Shown piece after piece: positions 52,976 through 62,983 of a stretch of DNA of 64,000 nt; the stretch's first letter is position 1, and every line of letters starts with the position of its first letter. The notes under the pieces were generated by a model that was given only the letters and a program-made list of their open reading frames with translations, had not been told where the DNA came from and did no database searches. This DNA comes from Bacteroidales bacterium (lineage in GTDB: Bacteria > Bacteroidota > Bacteroidia > Bacteroidales > F082). The translations under genes were made by a program, and so were the position numbers. The stretch lies in assembly GCA_024710405.1 (NCBI GenBank), contig JANJUV010000018.1, forward strand, positions 1-64,000, in the 5' to 3' direction.

Positions 52976-53548
52976 TCAGAATTCGATGTTGTCGGAGTTT
53001 TGCATGACAATCCCTGCACTTTTAATAAAGGAGCCATGATCAGTAAACAGGTATTCAACCATTTCATATTCTCCTTCAGATCTGGTCGATACAACAACCT
53101 CATAGCGCACTGTAATTCCTTTAACGATAGTATTGTTTTTTACCGATTCAATTACCAGGCTTTCGTTTCCCGAATATTGAACCTGTAATTTTAAAACTTT
53201 TTGCTTTTCATGCTTTTCGTGCAGGTATTGAACAATATTTTCATAAACTTCTACAGGAACTTCCTCGTCTTTAATGACTATTTCGACATCCTCGAATGAG
53301 CCGTCAGCAGCAAATTCAATGCTGTGAAGCTTTTTGTTTATTTTGGTCTTTGCTTCGAAAGAAATCTGATTGAAACCGGTTTCGCGGTACCACTTCACAC
53401 GGGAGTCCGGCTCAAGTTGTCTCACAAAATTCCGGGCTTGTTCTGGCACGAATTTTTCCTGAACACGAACCTCTTTTTCAAATTTGCTTTGACCGTTCAG
53501 GTGAATCGCCAGATTGGTCAGAACAATGACAATCAGTAAATTTTTCAT
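52976..53548 (-). CDS. Exported protein of unknown function, pairs with DUF2490
   Basis: 190 residues with signal peptide 1-19 (ends HLNGQ). The mature region is rich in Lys/Glu/Val with beta and helix alternation (VRWYRETGF-type RVKWYRETG, KLHSIEFAADGSFEDVEIVIKDEE, VYENIVQYLHEKHEKQ). It has a loose PepSY-like look, but I do not claim it. It sits directly upstream of the DUF2490 gene, so both likely act together in the envelope. Confidence 0.8.
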   Translation of the reverse strand: MKNLLIVIVLTNLAIHLNGQSKFEKEVRVQEKFVPEQARNFVRQLEPDSRVKWYRETGFNQISFEAKTKINKKLHSIEFAADGSFEDVEIVIKDEEVPVEVYENIVQYLHEKHEKQKVLKLQVQYSGNESLVIESVKNNTIVKGITVRYEVVVSTRSEGEYEMVEYLFTDHGSFIKSAGIVMQNSDNIEF

Positions 53549-53704
53549 ACGACGAACATTGTTGTTGCCTTAAACAAATTGTAATTGCACAAAGTTCATG
53601 AGAATCACTATATGCTGTTATGGTTATGCTGTTAAAAATGCAAAAATTCTTTGACTATCAAAGATAAGAACACCATATCCGGACGGAATCTTTTCTTTAA
53701 TTGC

Positions 53705-53734
53705 AAAAAAAAAGCTGAATCTTTCTGATTCAGC
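53705..53734 (-). terminator. porV terminator
   Basis: Minus-strand GCTGAATC / GATTCAGC stem with a 5-base loop followed by a run of nine T, ~25 bases after the porV stop. Confidence 0.88.
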
Positions 53735-53758
53735 CTTTGGTATTGAATAGTTTATAAA

Positions 53759-54976
53759 CTATTTTTTATTTGCTGAAGCATAGGCATCGAAATCAAAGGT
53801 AAGGGCAAATCTGAGTGTATTTTGAAGAGGATTGTTACGGCTGTCGACAGGGATAAGGTAGGAAAAGTCGAGACCGAAAACACTATACTTCAAACCGGCT
53901 CCAAGTGTAAAGAATTTACGGTTTCCTTTGGTTTGATCCTCATAAAAAAATCCTCCTCTGAGTGCAAAAACATCGTTATACCAATATTCGGTGCCTACGC
54001 TAAAACTAAGTTCACGCATTTCCTCACCAAAGCCATCAGGCGCATCGTAGAATGACTGAAGCATGCCTCCTACAACCGAGACCTCGTTTGATTTACCATC
54101 CTGGATGATGAAGTTTCCTGAGTTATCAAGAATGGGTCTGGCATTGCTGTCGAGCAATATCCGCGGGGGAGAGGGGACGAGCAGTTTGTTGATATCAATT
54201 GAAAAAGCCATTTTGTTATAGTCGTCGAGCTCAAGTGTTAGCGTTGGTCCCATTTTGAGGTTGGTAGGGATAAAATCCTTTTTGATGCTCGATTTGCTGT
54301 AGCCCATTTTGTTTCCGATATTGGAAATGTTGATACCCCAGGCAAAATTGGATCCGATATCGCTGAACCAATTAACATTCTTTTGCCAGTAGACTGCCAC
54401 GTCGGCCGCAACCGAAATGCCGGCAGTTGTTTCTGCACCCTGAACATTCTGTCCGAGGGTTAAGTTTGAGTATATAAACCTACCGGCAACAGCACCTGAG
54501 AGGTTGTCGGTGAGTTTTCTTGCATAGGTGGCGTCAAATGCCCACTCACTTGGTCTGTAGTAGACTCCTGTGATACCATCATTGGTAAAGAAAATATCGC
54601 CAAGTGTAAAAAACCTCAATGAAGCAGCAACGGTAGACATGTCATCGATTCTTTTGGCTCCTGCTACATAAGCCAGATTGATATCCGGAACAAGGTTTCT
54701 GAGCCAGGGGCTATAGGCCAGCCCGATGCTTAAGTCACTTTTGATTTCGGCAAATTTAGCGGGATTCCAGTGCATGGAGTATACATCGGGCTCACTTGAA
54801 ACACCGGCATCGCCCATTGAACCTGCGCGGGCATCTGGTGCAATCATCAAAAAGGGTACAGCGGTGGTGATCACATTCAGCCCGGAGTTCCTGCCTGAAA
54901 GATTCCCGTAATTCTGGGCCTGCATCATTGATCCTGAAATGATCAGTAAGGCTGCGATAAAGAATTTAAACTTCAT
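53759..54976 (-). CDS. porV: T9SS outer-membrane shuttle protein PorV (LptO)
   Basis: 405 residues, signal peptide 1-20 (ends MMQAQ). The FadL-like barrel starts with the PorV block VITTAVPFLMIAPDARAGSMGDAGVSSEPDVYSMHWNPAKFA, which is highly diagnostic, and continues with YSPWLRNLVPDINLAYVAGAKR. PorV takes T9SS cargo from the SprA translocon to the PorU sortase. It is the last gene of the porU-porU-porV run and also has its own -7 box. Confidence 0.95.
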   Translation of the reverse strand: MKFKFFIAALLIISGSMMQAQNYGNLSGRNSGLNVITTAVPFLMIAPDARAGSMGDAGVSSEPDVYSMHWNPAKFAEIKSDLSIGLAYSPWLRNLVPDINLAYVAGAKRIDDMSTVAASLRFFTLGDIFFTNDGITGVYYRPSEWAFDATYARKLTDNLSGAVAGRFIYSNLTLGQNVQGAETTAGISVAADVAVYWQKNVNWFSDIGSNFAWGINISNIGNKMGYSKSSIKKDFIPTNLKMGPTLTLELDDYNKMAFSIDINKLLVPSPPRILLDSNARPILDNSGNFIIQDGKSNEVSVVGGMLQSFYDAPDGFGEEMRELSFSVGTEYWYNDVFALRGGFFYEDQTKGNRKFFTLGAGLKYSVFGLDFSYLIPVDSRNNPLQNTLRFALTFDFDAYASANKK

Positions 54977-55008
54977 ATTTTAATTTTGATATTACTTTTT
55001 TGGGTGCG

Positions 55009-55016
55009 CAAAACTA
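55009..55016 (-). promoter_or_regulatory. porV -7 box
   Basis: TAGTTTTG on the minus strand in the gap before porV; expected leader ~27 bases. The -33 element is poor, so porV may have a separate promoter in addition to read-through. Confidence 0.5.
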
Positions 55017-55062
55017 ACGAATAATCATGAAATATATTGTTGCCTGAATATGAACATTTTGT

Positions 55063-58000
55063 TTAGCGGCTGATGATTAATTTACTGTTGAGGATTCCTG
55101 ACACCCCATTTTTATCTTTAGCTGTCAACCTGTAAATGTACAATCCTCCGGGAAGCAAATTGCCTTTGTGGTCTCTGCCATTCCAAAATAACTGATCCGA
55201 TTGTCCGCCGGCACTGTTCACGCGCCCTTCGAGGCTGGCAACCCATTGCCCGTCAATCCTGAAAATATCGATGATTATGTCAAACTGTCCATTCAGTTTG
55301 TTGTGGTTAAACCTGAAGGATGTTTCATCAGTAAATGGATTGGGAATATTCATTAAACCCGAAAGATTTAAAGGAGCCAGTTCATCCAAAACAAACCAGG
55401 TTTCTGCTTCTGTGGAATTATTATGCAGATCCCAGGCTTTCAAACGGACAGTATGTTTCCCCTGAGGAAGTCCGTTCATTGGGAATAGTACTGTGCCATC
55501 CGTATAGCTATCTTTATCAGGGAAATAGTATTCGTTGAGAATATACTTGTTATTTGCTTCGTCATTTATTGTGAGTGTAATGTCGCGGCCGATGATATTT
55601 CCCAAATGGTTTATTCCCTGCGGATCGGCCAGTCGGGCGATTAAAACAGGATTGTCGCTGATTAAACCTCCTGTTTTAAAAGAAAAATCATTGATATAAA
55701 GTCCAACATTTGGCCCGTTTTGGTCGGGAACAATTTCTTCATCGGTGCCACCGACAATCAGGTTTTGATAAACACCAGAAGCATCGGTGAAACGAACTGT
55801 ATCAACCGCATAATAGCTTATCCGGCCTGATCCGTATTGAAAGCTGATATCTTTAGGCAACATGAATTCAAAACTAAACTCACCGTTAACAATACTTATT
55901 TGTCCCTGATACAATAATTTGTCAAAGTAGGAAATGTTCACTGGCTGACTGTTGTTGTCGTTTCCGAGAGTACGGTAGATCGATTTCTTGTCAAATACCT
56001 TTGGATACAGGTATCCGTTGAAGCCAACATCTGTCTGGCCGTTAGTTAGCACAATCTTACCGCTTATTTTTACATGTGACATGGCATTTATGGTGTCGGG
56101 CTCGAGACCGGCCTGTATTGAATTGAATGTTGTTGTAACAACTCTTTTGACAGGAGATACAAGGCGAAGAGCCGGGTCACCAAGCAAAACAAAATTATAG
56201 ACGGAAGAACTTGGCGGGTTTTTGCTTGCACGCATCACATCACCCAAACGGGGCAGTTGCGGATTGTTGCTGCTAAACATGGCTTCATACAGTTTCTTGT
56301 TCAGCGCAAAGTTTGAATGTGCCCAGGCTAAACGGGTTGTGGTCATCAGGGCAACAGCACCGCCTCTGGGGTTAAGGATGAGTTTTTCACCTGCTGATTC
56401 GAAATGTGGGTCGTCGAAACGACTGAATTCGCAGGTTGCTGTTATGAATAGCGGCAATTGATTATAATTTGAAAGCCCGATAATGTCATTCACCGGGAAT
56501 ACGCGCTCATCTGTAAGCCCGTTTACTCCGCCGTGACCAGTATAGTTAACAATAAGTTGTCCTTTGCTGATCAGGTCAATCAATTTGGTATTGGCTTGAG
56601 GATAGCGGTGACCTCCAGGCACTGATACCTGCTGGTAATTGTCGAGGTAGAGTTTTTTTATATTCAGTACGTTTCTGGCTGTATCAACTACTTTGGACAA
56701 CGACTCAGCCTGATCAAGGTGCAGGTTGTTGTCCTGATCGTCTGCAACGAACAGAATCTCGTTTCGCCATCCCTGCATTACTTCTTTGGTATTGCTCAGA
56801 TAGGAGCGTATTTTTCCGACCATTGAGGCGGCTTCTTCGGCTGTTCGCACAGGGAGTCTGCCGATGCCAAGATCAACAGCACCTGTCATATTAAAACCTT
56901 CATCGTATCCGAGCAATCCGAAGAAATCATCACTCACAAAACTTCCTGTTTGTGTCAGAGAATTTTTCGACTGGTATGTCGGAACAAAATTTGTGTTCTC
57001 GTCAAGGCGGTTTTTATAATCATAAGAAGCATCGCCAAACAGCAGCAGGTAGCGCATCCCTCCGTTGGTCCTCAAATGAAGCATCCGGGCAAAGTCGCGA
57101 ATAGCTGTTGCATCAGGCACACCAGATGCAAACTCATTGTATACATCCTTGAGGTTTACCACTCTGCTGATCAAACCTTCATCCAGAAAATGTATTTCTG
57201 ATAATTCAATCGCCTGCTCAAGAAAGTCGGGATGACAGATGATCAGCATATCACAGTCGGTAATTCCGTGCAGATTTTGATTGGGAATCTGCTGTGCTCC
57301 GAGAATGCTATGATATGCATCCGGTTCATGAATGATATAAGTCCGCAAACTGTCGGTGTGTGCAACAAACTCAAAACCACCCTGATATTTAGTAAAAGTA
57401 TGTTTGACAGGCCTGAGGGGATCAGTGATCTCCCATAAATCATAGTTGTTCGATGTTGCATTTGCTGTGAACCGGGTGATGTTTCCATCGCCGATAACAG
57501 TGTAGTCCCTGAACTCGAGCTGCCCGCCTCTGAAGGTAATGTTTCTCCAGGCATTCAACCTGATATAGTTCAGCCATCCTCTGGACCCTATATCGTTGGC
57601 ATGGAACCTGACCTTTATTTCGATGTCAGGGCTTTGTGGGAAAAATGTCAATGTTTTGGTGCTTTCGCGGGCAAAGGTCGACTGATTGACAAGCAGTTTC
57701 GTCATTACATCCTGATCGATAACCAGACTGTCGTTGATCCACACACTGTAAGCTACATCTTCTGTGACGGATCTGCCGATATATTGTATTTGAAAGTAGA
57801 CAGGCTCAGAGAACAGTATATCCGGAAAACTGAACAAGAAGGTTTTCTCACTGTCTGTATTATCGAAGCTTTCACCAAACCATTCTTTTCCGCTGAGCAA
57901 TAGGTTTTCCAATTCCTGCTCATGGTGTGCCATATCAACAAATTTTTCTGTTTCGCGGGTGACCTGACCTGTTGCCTGGTTTTTTTGTTGCAACCTTAGT

Positions 58001-58899
58001 CCGGGTGTGTCAGCTACAGTAAGAAAATAATAAAGGGTGTCGCTAAAAAGGTTTACCTGATGCTCGAAACGTCCGTTAAAAATATTGTATGGCCATTCAA
58101 CGGGTCCTTCAGCATAGAAAAGGATATAATCTGTTGGGTCGAAAACGTTGTCTTCCTGCCCGTGTACATAAATTGCATTTTCTTTCAAGTCATCAATACG
58201 GTCACGTGTGTTTGACTCAGGTAGCATTCCATTGCCGTTTCCGTAGATGCGGATGTTTCGCGGATCAATTGAGGCAGGTAAAATCCCTATTGCAGTTAAC
58301 TGATCATAGCTTATTCGATGGATTCCTTGTTGGTTTACGGCCATTTTGTACCAGATACCCTTGTTCAGCACCGACTCGGAAGCGTAAGCAGGAGTTGGTT
58401 CTTCAGCTTTTAACTCAAAAACAGGTAAGGTGCGAAAATGTATCAGAAAGTGTCGAAGCCGTTCAAGGTTATGTCCGTTTTTGCGCATTGGAACAATGAG
58501 CAGTGAATGAATTCCGGTTTCACCCGGCAGATAAACCCGGAATTCGTTTCCAATAAGGTCTTCATCAGCGTATGGGTTTGCTCTGTCAATCGGAATAAGG
58601 TCGGTTTCGAGAATATCCAGTTGAACATCAGTTATTTTCAATCCCGATCCGTTCGGCAAAATTGCCTCAAAAACGGGCAAACTACCTGTTTCAGCTATCA
58701 GAATGGAACCGGTGAACTCAGGTATTCTGAATGTTTGTCCATTATTTGATCGGATATATTGATCAGCAGACCAGTGAATAGTGAATTCCACAGGTTCAGG
58801 AGTCAGATTTTCGTGCTGGCCAATAACCCGATTACTGATTATGGTGAAAGCAACCAGTACGATCAGAAGGATTATGTTATGAAGGTTAAATGTTTTCAT
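55063..58899 (-). CDS. porU: T9SS sortase PorU, C25 gingipain-type (copy next to porV)
   Basis: 1278 residues, signal peptide 1-28 (ends RVIGQ). A large N-terminal region (~30-540) contains KMAVNQQGIHRISYDQL and FDPTDYILFYAEGPVEW. The C25 peptidase domain (~545-920) has the catalytic dyad: His789 in YTGHGGVNG and Cys823 in TATCEFSRFDDP, 34 residues apart. The C-terminal FlgD-Ig-like/sorting region is NIPNPFTDETSFRFNH and GGLYIYRLTAKD. PorU removes the CTD and transpeptidates cargo to anionic LPS. It begins 7 bases after the stop of its paralogue. Confidence 0.94.
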   Translation of the reverse strand: MKTFNLHNIILLIVLVAFTIISNRVIGQHENLTPEPVEFTIHWSADQYIRSNNGQTFRIPEFTGSILIAETGSLPVFEAILPNGSGLKITDVQLDILETDLIPIDRANPYADEDLIGNEFRVYLPGETGIHSLLIVPMRKNGHNLERLRHFLIHFRTLPVFELKAEEPTPAYASESVLNKGIWYKMAVNQQGIHRISYDQLTAIGILPASIDPRNIRIYGNGNGMLPESNTRDRIDDLKENAIYVHGQEDNVFDPTDYILFYAEGPVEWPYNIFNGRFEHQVNLFSDTLYYFLTVADTPGLRLQQKNQATGQVTRETEKFVDMAHHEQELENLLLSGKEWFGESFDNTDSEKTFLFSFPDILFSEPVYFQIQYIGRSVTEDVAYSVWINDSLVIDQDVMTKLLVNQSTFARESTKTLTFFPQSPDIEIKVRFHANDIGSRGWLNYIRLNAWRNITFRGGQLEFRDYTVIGDGNITRFTANATSNNYDLWEITDPLRPVKHTFTKYQGGFEFVAHTDSLRTYIIHEPDAYHSILGAQQIPNQNLHGITDCDMLIICHPDFLEQAIELSEIHFLDEGLISRVVNLKDVYNEFASGVPDATAIRDFARMLHLRTNGGMRYLLLFGDASYDYKNRLDENTNFVPTYQSKNSLTQTGSFVSDDFFGLLGYDEGFNMTGAVDLGIGRLPVRTAEEAASMVGKIRSYLSNTKEVMQGWRNEILFVADDQDNNLHLDQAESLSKVVDTARNVLNIKKLYLDNYQQVSVPGGHRYPQANTKLIDLISKGQLIVNYTGHGGVNGLTDERVFPVNDIIGLSNYNQLPLFITATCEFSRFDDPHFESAGEKLILNPRGGAVALMTTTRLAWAHSNFALNKKLYEAMFSSNNPQLPRLGDVMRASKNPPSSSVYNFVLLGDPALRLVSPVKRVVTTTFNSIQAGLEPDTINAMSHVKISGKIVLTNGQTDVGFNGYLYPKVFDKKSIYRTLGNDNNSQPVNISYFDKLLYQGQISIVNGEFSFEFMLPKDISFQYGSGRISYYAVDTVRFTDASGVYQNLIVGGTDEEIVPDQNGPNVGLYINDFSFKTGGLISDNPVLIARLADPQGINHLGNIIGRDITLTINDEANNKYILNEYYFPDKDSYTDGTVLFPMNGLPQGKHTVRLKAWDLHNNSTEAETWFVLDELAPLNLSGLMNIPNPFTDETSFRFNHNKLNGQFDIIIDIFRIDGQWVASLEGRVNSAGGQSDQLFWNGRDHKGNLLPGGLYIYRLTAKDKNGVSGILNSKLIISR

Positions 58900-58906
58900 G
58901 GCCAGA

Positions 58907-61900
58907 TTAATTAGGCATATAGATCAATTTTGATTGTATTTCACCCACCATACCATCTTCGGTAGTCACTTTCAGACGGTAAAGATACAAACCTTTGCCC
59001 AGTAAATCACCTTGTGCTGTGCGCCCATCCCAGTCAATGGGTTCAGAGCGGAAAGCAGATGGGGTGATATTGCGGGTTATTTTTGTAATGGTGCGCCCCG
59101 TAAGATCATAAACAATTAACTCAACTGATAGTTCCTTTCCTGTCTGGTTGTGGTTAAAAACAAAACTCGTTCGTTCACTGAAAGGATTCGGGAAGTTAAT
59201 CAGGTTTTCAAGCTTGATCGAATTGCCCGGTACAACAACAAAATCGATGGTGGCTTCGGATGAATTGTTAAATACGTCCCAAACCTTAAGTTTCAGGCTA
59301 TGATGACCTGGTTTCAGGTTTCTGAATGGGTAACGAATACTTCCGCTGGCCTGACGGTTTATTTCTCCCTCATAGAATTCGTTGATTACCGTAGTTGAAC
59401 TGGTGGCTCCTGAAAGGGTGGCAACAATGTCGTGTCCGATGCCCGTTCCTGTTGTGTTGATTCCGTTTTCATCATCAATATAAGCAAGTAGTATGGGGTT
59501 TTCGTTGGTCATGCCACCCGGGACAAAAGTAGTATCGTTGATAAACAAACGAATCAATGGTCCCTGATCATCAGATGTGCTGTTTTCGTTGAAGCCTCCG
59601 ATAACAATGTTTTCGTGGTATCCGGCTGCATCCGAATTCAGGTCTGTGGCATAATAACTGATTCTTCCGGGTCCGTATGTGTAGGCGATATCTTTGGGAA
59701 GCATAAATGAGAACTCAAAAGAGCCGTCAGTTATCTCAGCCTTACCGTTGTATATGATGCTGTTGAACAGATAGAATTCTTGTGGATATCCGTTTTCATC
59801 TCCTTTTGTGCTGATCTCTGAGGCTTTGTCAAAAACAGTGGTATAGAGGACTCCATTGTATTGTGACAGAGCAGTTCCGTTGTCATCAGCAACATACCCT
59901 TTGATCGTGACCACATCCAGAGCTTTCAGGGTGTCGGGTTGTTGTCCAATTGGGTTTCCATTGATATGTGTAGTTATCACTTTGTTATGTGGCAACGCCA
60001 GTTGCAGGGCAGGATCACCAAGCAGCACAAACTTTCTGTCGTTCGCATCGCCTCTGAGTTTTGATCGCCGGATTACATCACCAAAACGAGGATACTCTCC
60101 ATTGTTTTTCGAGAACAGGTTATCTTTGAAAATAGCAAGATTTAATATCCGGTTAGCAGACGCATAGGTTGCGCGGGCCGTTGTAAACATGGCAATTGCA
60201 CCGCCTTTGGGATTCAGTATTACCATTTCGCCTGCAGAGGTTCGCTGCGCATCGTCATAGCGGCTGAATTCACAGGTAGCTGTAATAAACACAGGCATAT
60301 TGTCATAATTAGTCCATCCATTGATATCAGCGATTTCCAGAAATCTCTCGTGCCCCCAGCCAACTTCTCCGCCATGTCCGGAATAGTTCATGATCAGCGT
60401 GCCTTTGTCCATCCTTTTGTTTATGGCATTATTTACATCAGGAGCTTTCTGGCCTGATGGTGTTGCAATTTGCTGGTAGGCGTCAAGATAAATTTTATCG
60501 AAATTTATTGCCCTGACAGTTGAATCTATTTGTCTGTAAAGATATTCGGCATCACTGAGGTGCAGGTTCCCATCACTGTCATCTGAAACAAAAGTGATCA
60601 TGTTTCGCCAGGGACCGTGCACTTTGTCTGATGAACTGGTATAGTGGAACACTTTGTCAACCATTTGTCGTGCCTCTTCAATACTGCTGACAGGTAGTCT
60701 GCCTATTCCAATATCAAGCAGGTCAGCCGTATTGCCTCCTTCACCGTCATCCAGATAGCCGTAGTAATCGTCAGAAGCAATTGAGCTTACAATATTCAAT
60801 GAGGGAAGCGACTGCCAGGTGGGTACGTAATTGCTGTTGCCGGGTAAAATATCCTTGTAATCAAATGAAGCGTCACCAAAAAGAAGCAAGTAACGGATTT
60901 GTTTTCCGGGGCTGCTGTCTTTGTAAAGCATACGCATGAAATCTCGAATGGCTGTGATGTCCTGAGCCCCGCTCGAAAATTCGTTATAGATGGGTTGAGG
61001 AGTGGTTACAAAAACATTCAGTCCGCTTCGGGTGCGGTGAAAATCTGCGAGCCTGTTCGCCTCTTCGATAAAGTCAGAATGACTGATAATTACATAATCA
61101 ATGTTACGCAGACCATGAAGGTTCTGATTGTCCACTTTTCCTAATGGTTCAACGGTCATAAATGAACTTCCGTCAAAAGCAATAAACTGCCTGATTGAGT
61201 CGGAAGGAGAGAGAAAACTAAGGTTGTTGTCTTGTACATTTGTTTGCACCTGAAAGGGATTAGTGGGTATGGTGATGTCCCATACACGCACTTGCTGACC
61301 AGCACCACTTATGGTAAACCTATTTGTGCCGCCTGTGAGCACAGCCTGTGGATTTCTGAATTGCAGCTGAGGACCGTCAAAATATAGCTGACGCCATAAA
61401 TTTATGCTGATATAGTCGAGCCATCCTCTTGATGATGAGACGCTTCGCTGATATCTGAGCTTTATCTCCTGATTTCCGGATAATGGAATAAACTTAAACT
61501 CGGTTCTTTTGTCTTTGGCGAAGCTGTATCCCGTTTGGGTTGTTGTCTCCATATTCAGTGAAGCTTTCTGTTCGCCATTGGCATCGAAAACAAAAACTGC
61601 CGGATTAAAGTTTCTTGATGCTACTTCACTTACAACAAATGCCTCTTTGGAGGAATTTACATTGGAAAAAGGAAAAGTAAAAGTTCGTTCGAGGGTAACA
61701 TCAAACAACTCACCATACCAGGTTCGTCCCGTGTTTGTGAGGTTATACAAGTCGTCCTGATGCAAGGCATAATCAAGAAAATCATTCACAACAGTTTCGG
61801 TGTTGCCCGTATGATTTTGAATCTGTATACGTTTGCCGGAGCCAAGGTCGGATGTTATGAAATAATAACTATAATCGTCATAATAGTTGTTCCTGTGGTA

Positions 61901-62713
61901 AAAGTATCCGTTAAAGGGATTGTATTTCCATGTCAATGGCCCTTCAGCAAACATAAGGACGTAATCATTCTGATCGAATTTTCCGTCTTCTTCGCCCACA
62001 ACCTGAATCGGGATCTCTGCGAGGTCATCAATTCTGGGTTCATTATTTTTTTCGGGCAAAGGAGCTCCACCATTGCCAAAAACACGGATGTTTCTGGGAT
62101 TGACCGTTGCCGGATTAATTCCCAGAGCCTGAAGTTCAGAGTATCCGATACGATACATGCCGGTTTTGCTGATCCTGAATTTATGCCAGTTACCTGTTGC
62201 CAGAATTGATTGTGTGGCATATTTTACGGCAGTTGTATTTTCTCTCTTATTATCCGGACTGAGTTTAATGTTGGCTGTAAATGAAATCAGCCTTTCGGTT
62301 TTGTTCTCCTTCTGGATAAACCTCAGTGGTGTGACAAATATGTTGAGGACAATACGGTCGCGTGTGCGGCTGATGTTGTACGTATATATAAAGGTGTTCC
62401 CCACAGAAATTTGTTTGGCGATTTCTTGTTCCCTCTCAGGGACTAATTCGGTTACCAGATCATCAAGTACTAATTCGGCTTTCAGATGTTCATCGTGAAC
62501 ATCAAGCTGGATATGGAACAAAGGAGTTCTTGAGTCGTACAGGTCAAATGAGGCACCAATAAAATTAAGCCTTGAAGTGGTTTCATAGCCATCCATCTTC
62601 AGGCTGTCCGGTTCTGACCATTCTATCTTGTACTTACCAGTATATAAAACTTCCTGTGCATGAGCGATGCCCGATAATAACAGTACAGAAAACAACAATA
62701 ATGATAATTTCAT
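58907..62713 (-). CDS. Second PorU-type T9SS sortase (tandem paralogue)
   Basis: 1268 residues from the ATG giving MKLSLLLFSVLLLSGIAHAQ, a clean signal peptide; a start 27 bases upstream adds non-signal residues. Same order as PorU: KFRISKTGMYRIGYSEL, FDQNDYVLMFAEGPLTW, and C25 domain with His780 in YSGHGGEVG and Cys814 in TATCEFSRYDDA, again 34 residues apart. The C-terminal sorting region is NFPNPFSERTSFVFNH and GKGLYLYRLKV. It keeps all visible catalytic residues, so it is probably active. Either gene could be the orthologue of the known PorU; PorZ is a different fold and is not this protein. Confidence 0.9.
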   Translation of the reverse strand: MKLSLLLFSVLLLSGIAHAQEVLYTGKYKIEWSEPDSLKMDGYETTSRLNFIGASFDLYDSRTPLFHIQLDVHDEHLKAELVLDDLVTELVPEREQEIAKQISVGNTFIYTYNISRTRDRIVLNIFVTPLRFIQKENKTERLISFTANIKLSPDNKRENTTAVKYATQSILATGNWHKFRISKTGMYRIGYSELQALGINPATVNPRNIRVFGNGGAPLPEKNNEPRIDDLAEIPIQVVGEEDGKFDQNDYVLMFAEGPLTWKYNPFNGYFYHRNNYYDDYSYYFITSDLGSGKRIQIQNHTGNTETVVNDFLDYALHQDDLYNLTNTGRTWYGELFDVTLERTFTFPFSNVNSSKEAFVVSEVASRNFNPAVFVFDANGEQKASLNMETTTQTGYSFAKDKRTEFKFIPLSGNQEIKLRYQRSVSSSRGWLDYISINLWRQLYFDGPQLQFRNPQAVLTGGTNRFTISGAGQQVRVWDITIPTNPFQVQTNVQDNNLSFLSPSDSIRQFIAFDGSSFMTVEPLGKVDNQNLHGLRNIDYVIISHSDFIEEANRLADFHRTRSGLNVFVTTPQPIYNEFSSGAQDITAIRDFMRMLYKDSSPGKQIRYLLLFGDASFDYKDILPGNSNYVPTWQSLPSLNIVSSIASDDYYGYLDDGEGGNTADLLDIGIGRLPVSSIEEARQMVDKVFHYTSSSDKVHGPWRNMITFVSDDSDGNLHLSDAEYLYRQIDSTVRAINFDKIYLDAYQQIATPSGQKAPDVNNAINKRMDKGTLIMNYSGHGGEVGWGHERFLEIADINGWTNYDNMPVFITATCEFSRYDDAQRTSAGEMVILNPKGGAIAMFTTARATYASANRILNLAIFKDNLFSKNNGEYPRFGDVIRRSKLRGDANDRKFVLLGDPALQLALPHNKVITTHINGNPIGQQPDTLKALDVVTIKGYVADDNGTALSQYNGVLYTTVFDKASEISTKGDENGYPQEFYLFNSIIYNGKAEITDGSFEFSFMLPKDIAYTYGPGRISYYATDLNSDAAGYHENIVIGGFNENSTSDDQGPLIRLFINDTTFVPGGMTNENPILLAYIDDENGINTTGTGIGHDIVATLSGATSSTTVINEFYEGEINRQASGSIRYPFRNLKPGHHSLKLKVWDVFNNSSEATIDFVVVPGNSIKLENLINFPNPFSERTSFVFNHNQTGKELSVELIVYDLTGRTITKITRNITPSAFRSEPIDWDGRTAQGDLLGKGLYLYRLKVTTEDGMVGEIQSKLIYMPN

Positions 62714-62794
62714 GGTGTGGTGGTTGTTATTTCTTGCCAATAATTCGATCCTCAGACCTGAATGAATAACTGGTTTTGTTTTAAGCTGGCTCTA

Positions 62795-62802
62795 CAAACG
62801 TA
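62795..62802 (-). promoter_or_regulatory. -7 box of the porU-porU-porV operon
   Basis: TACGTTTG on the minus strand, a perfect TAnnTTTG, leader ~75 bases. The -33 element is weak. The divergent porP-like gene shares this intergenic region. Confidence 0.5.
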
Positions 62803-62983
62803 GCAATTTTTGCTTAAACATAATTGCAACAAAAAAATGTTTCGACACCAACTGCTTTGAGTCTATCAACGAAATCCTCCGGAAAATATTGCTGTGAGAA
62901 GTTTTTCTTAAACAAATGTTATTTCGTAATGAAAATCGTTGTATCATTGTACGCCATTTCGCAACCAAAACTATAACAGATCA

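Noticed and set aside
58907-62713. PorZ instead of a second PorU
   Set aside because: PorZ is a beta-propeller protein without the C25 His/Cys pair; this protein has both residues and the PorU domain order.
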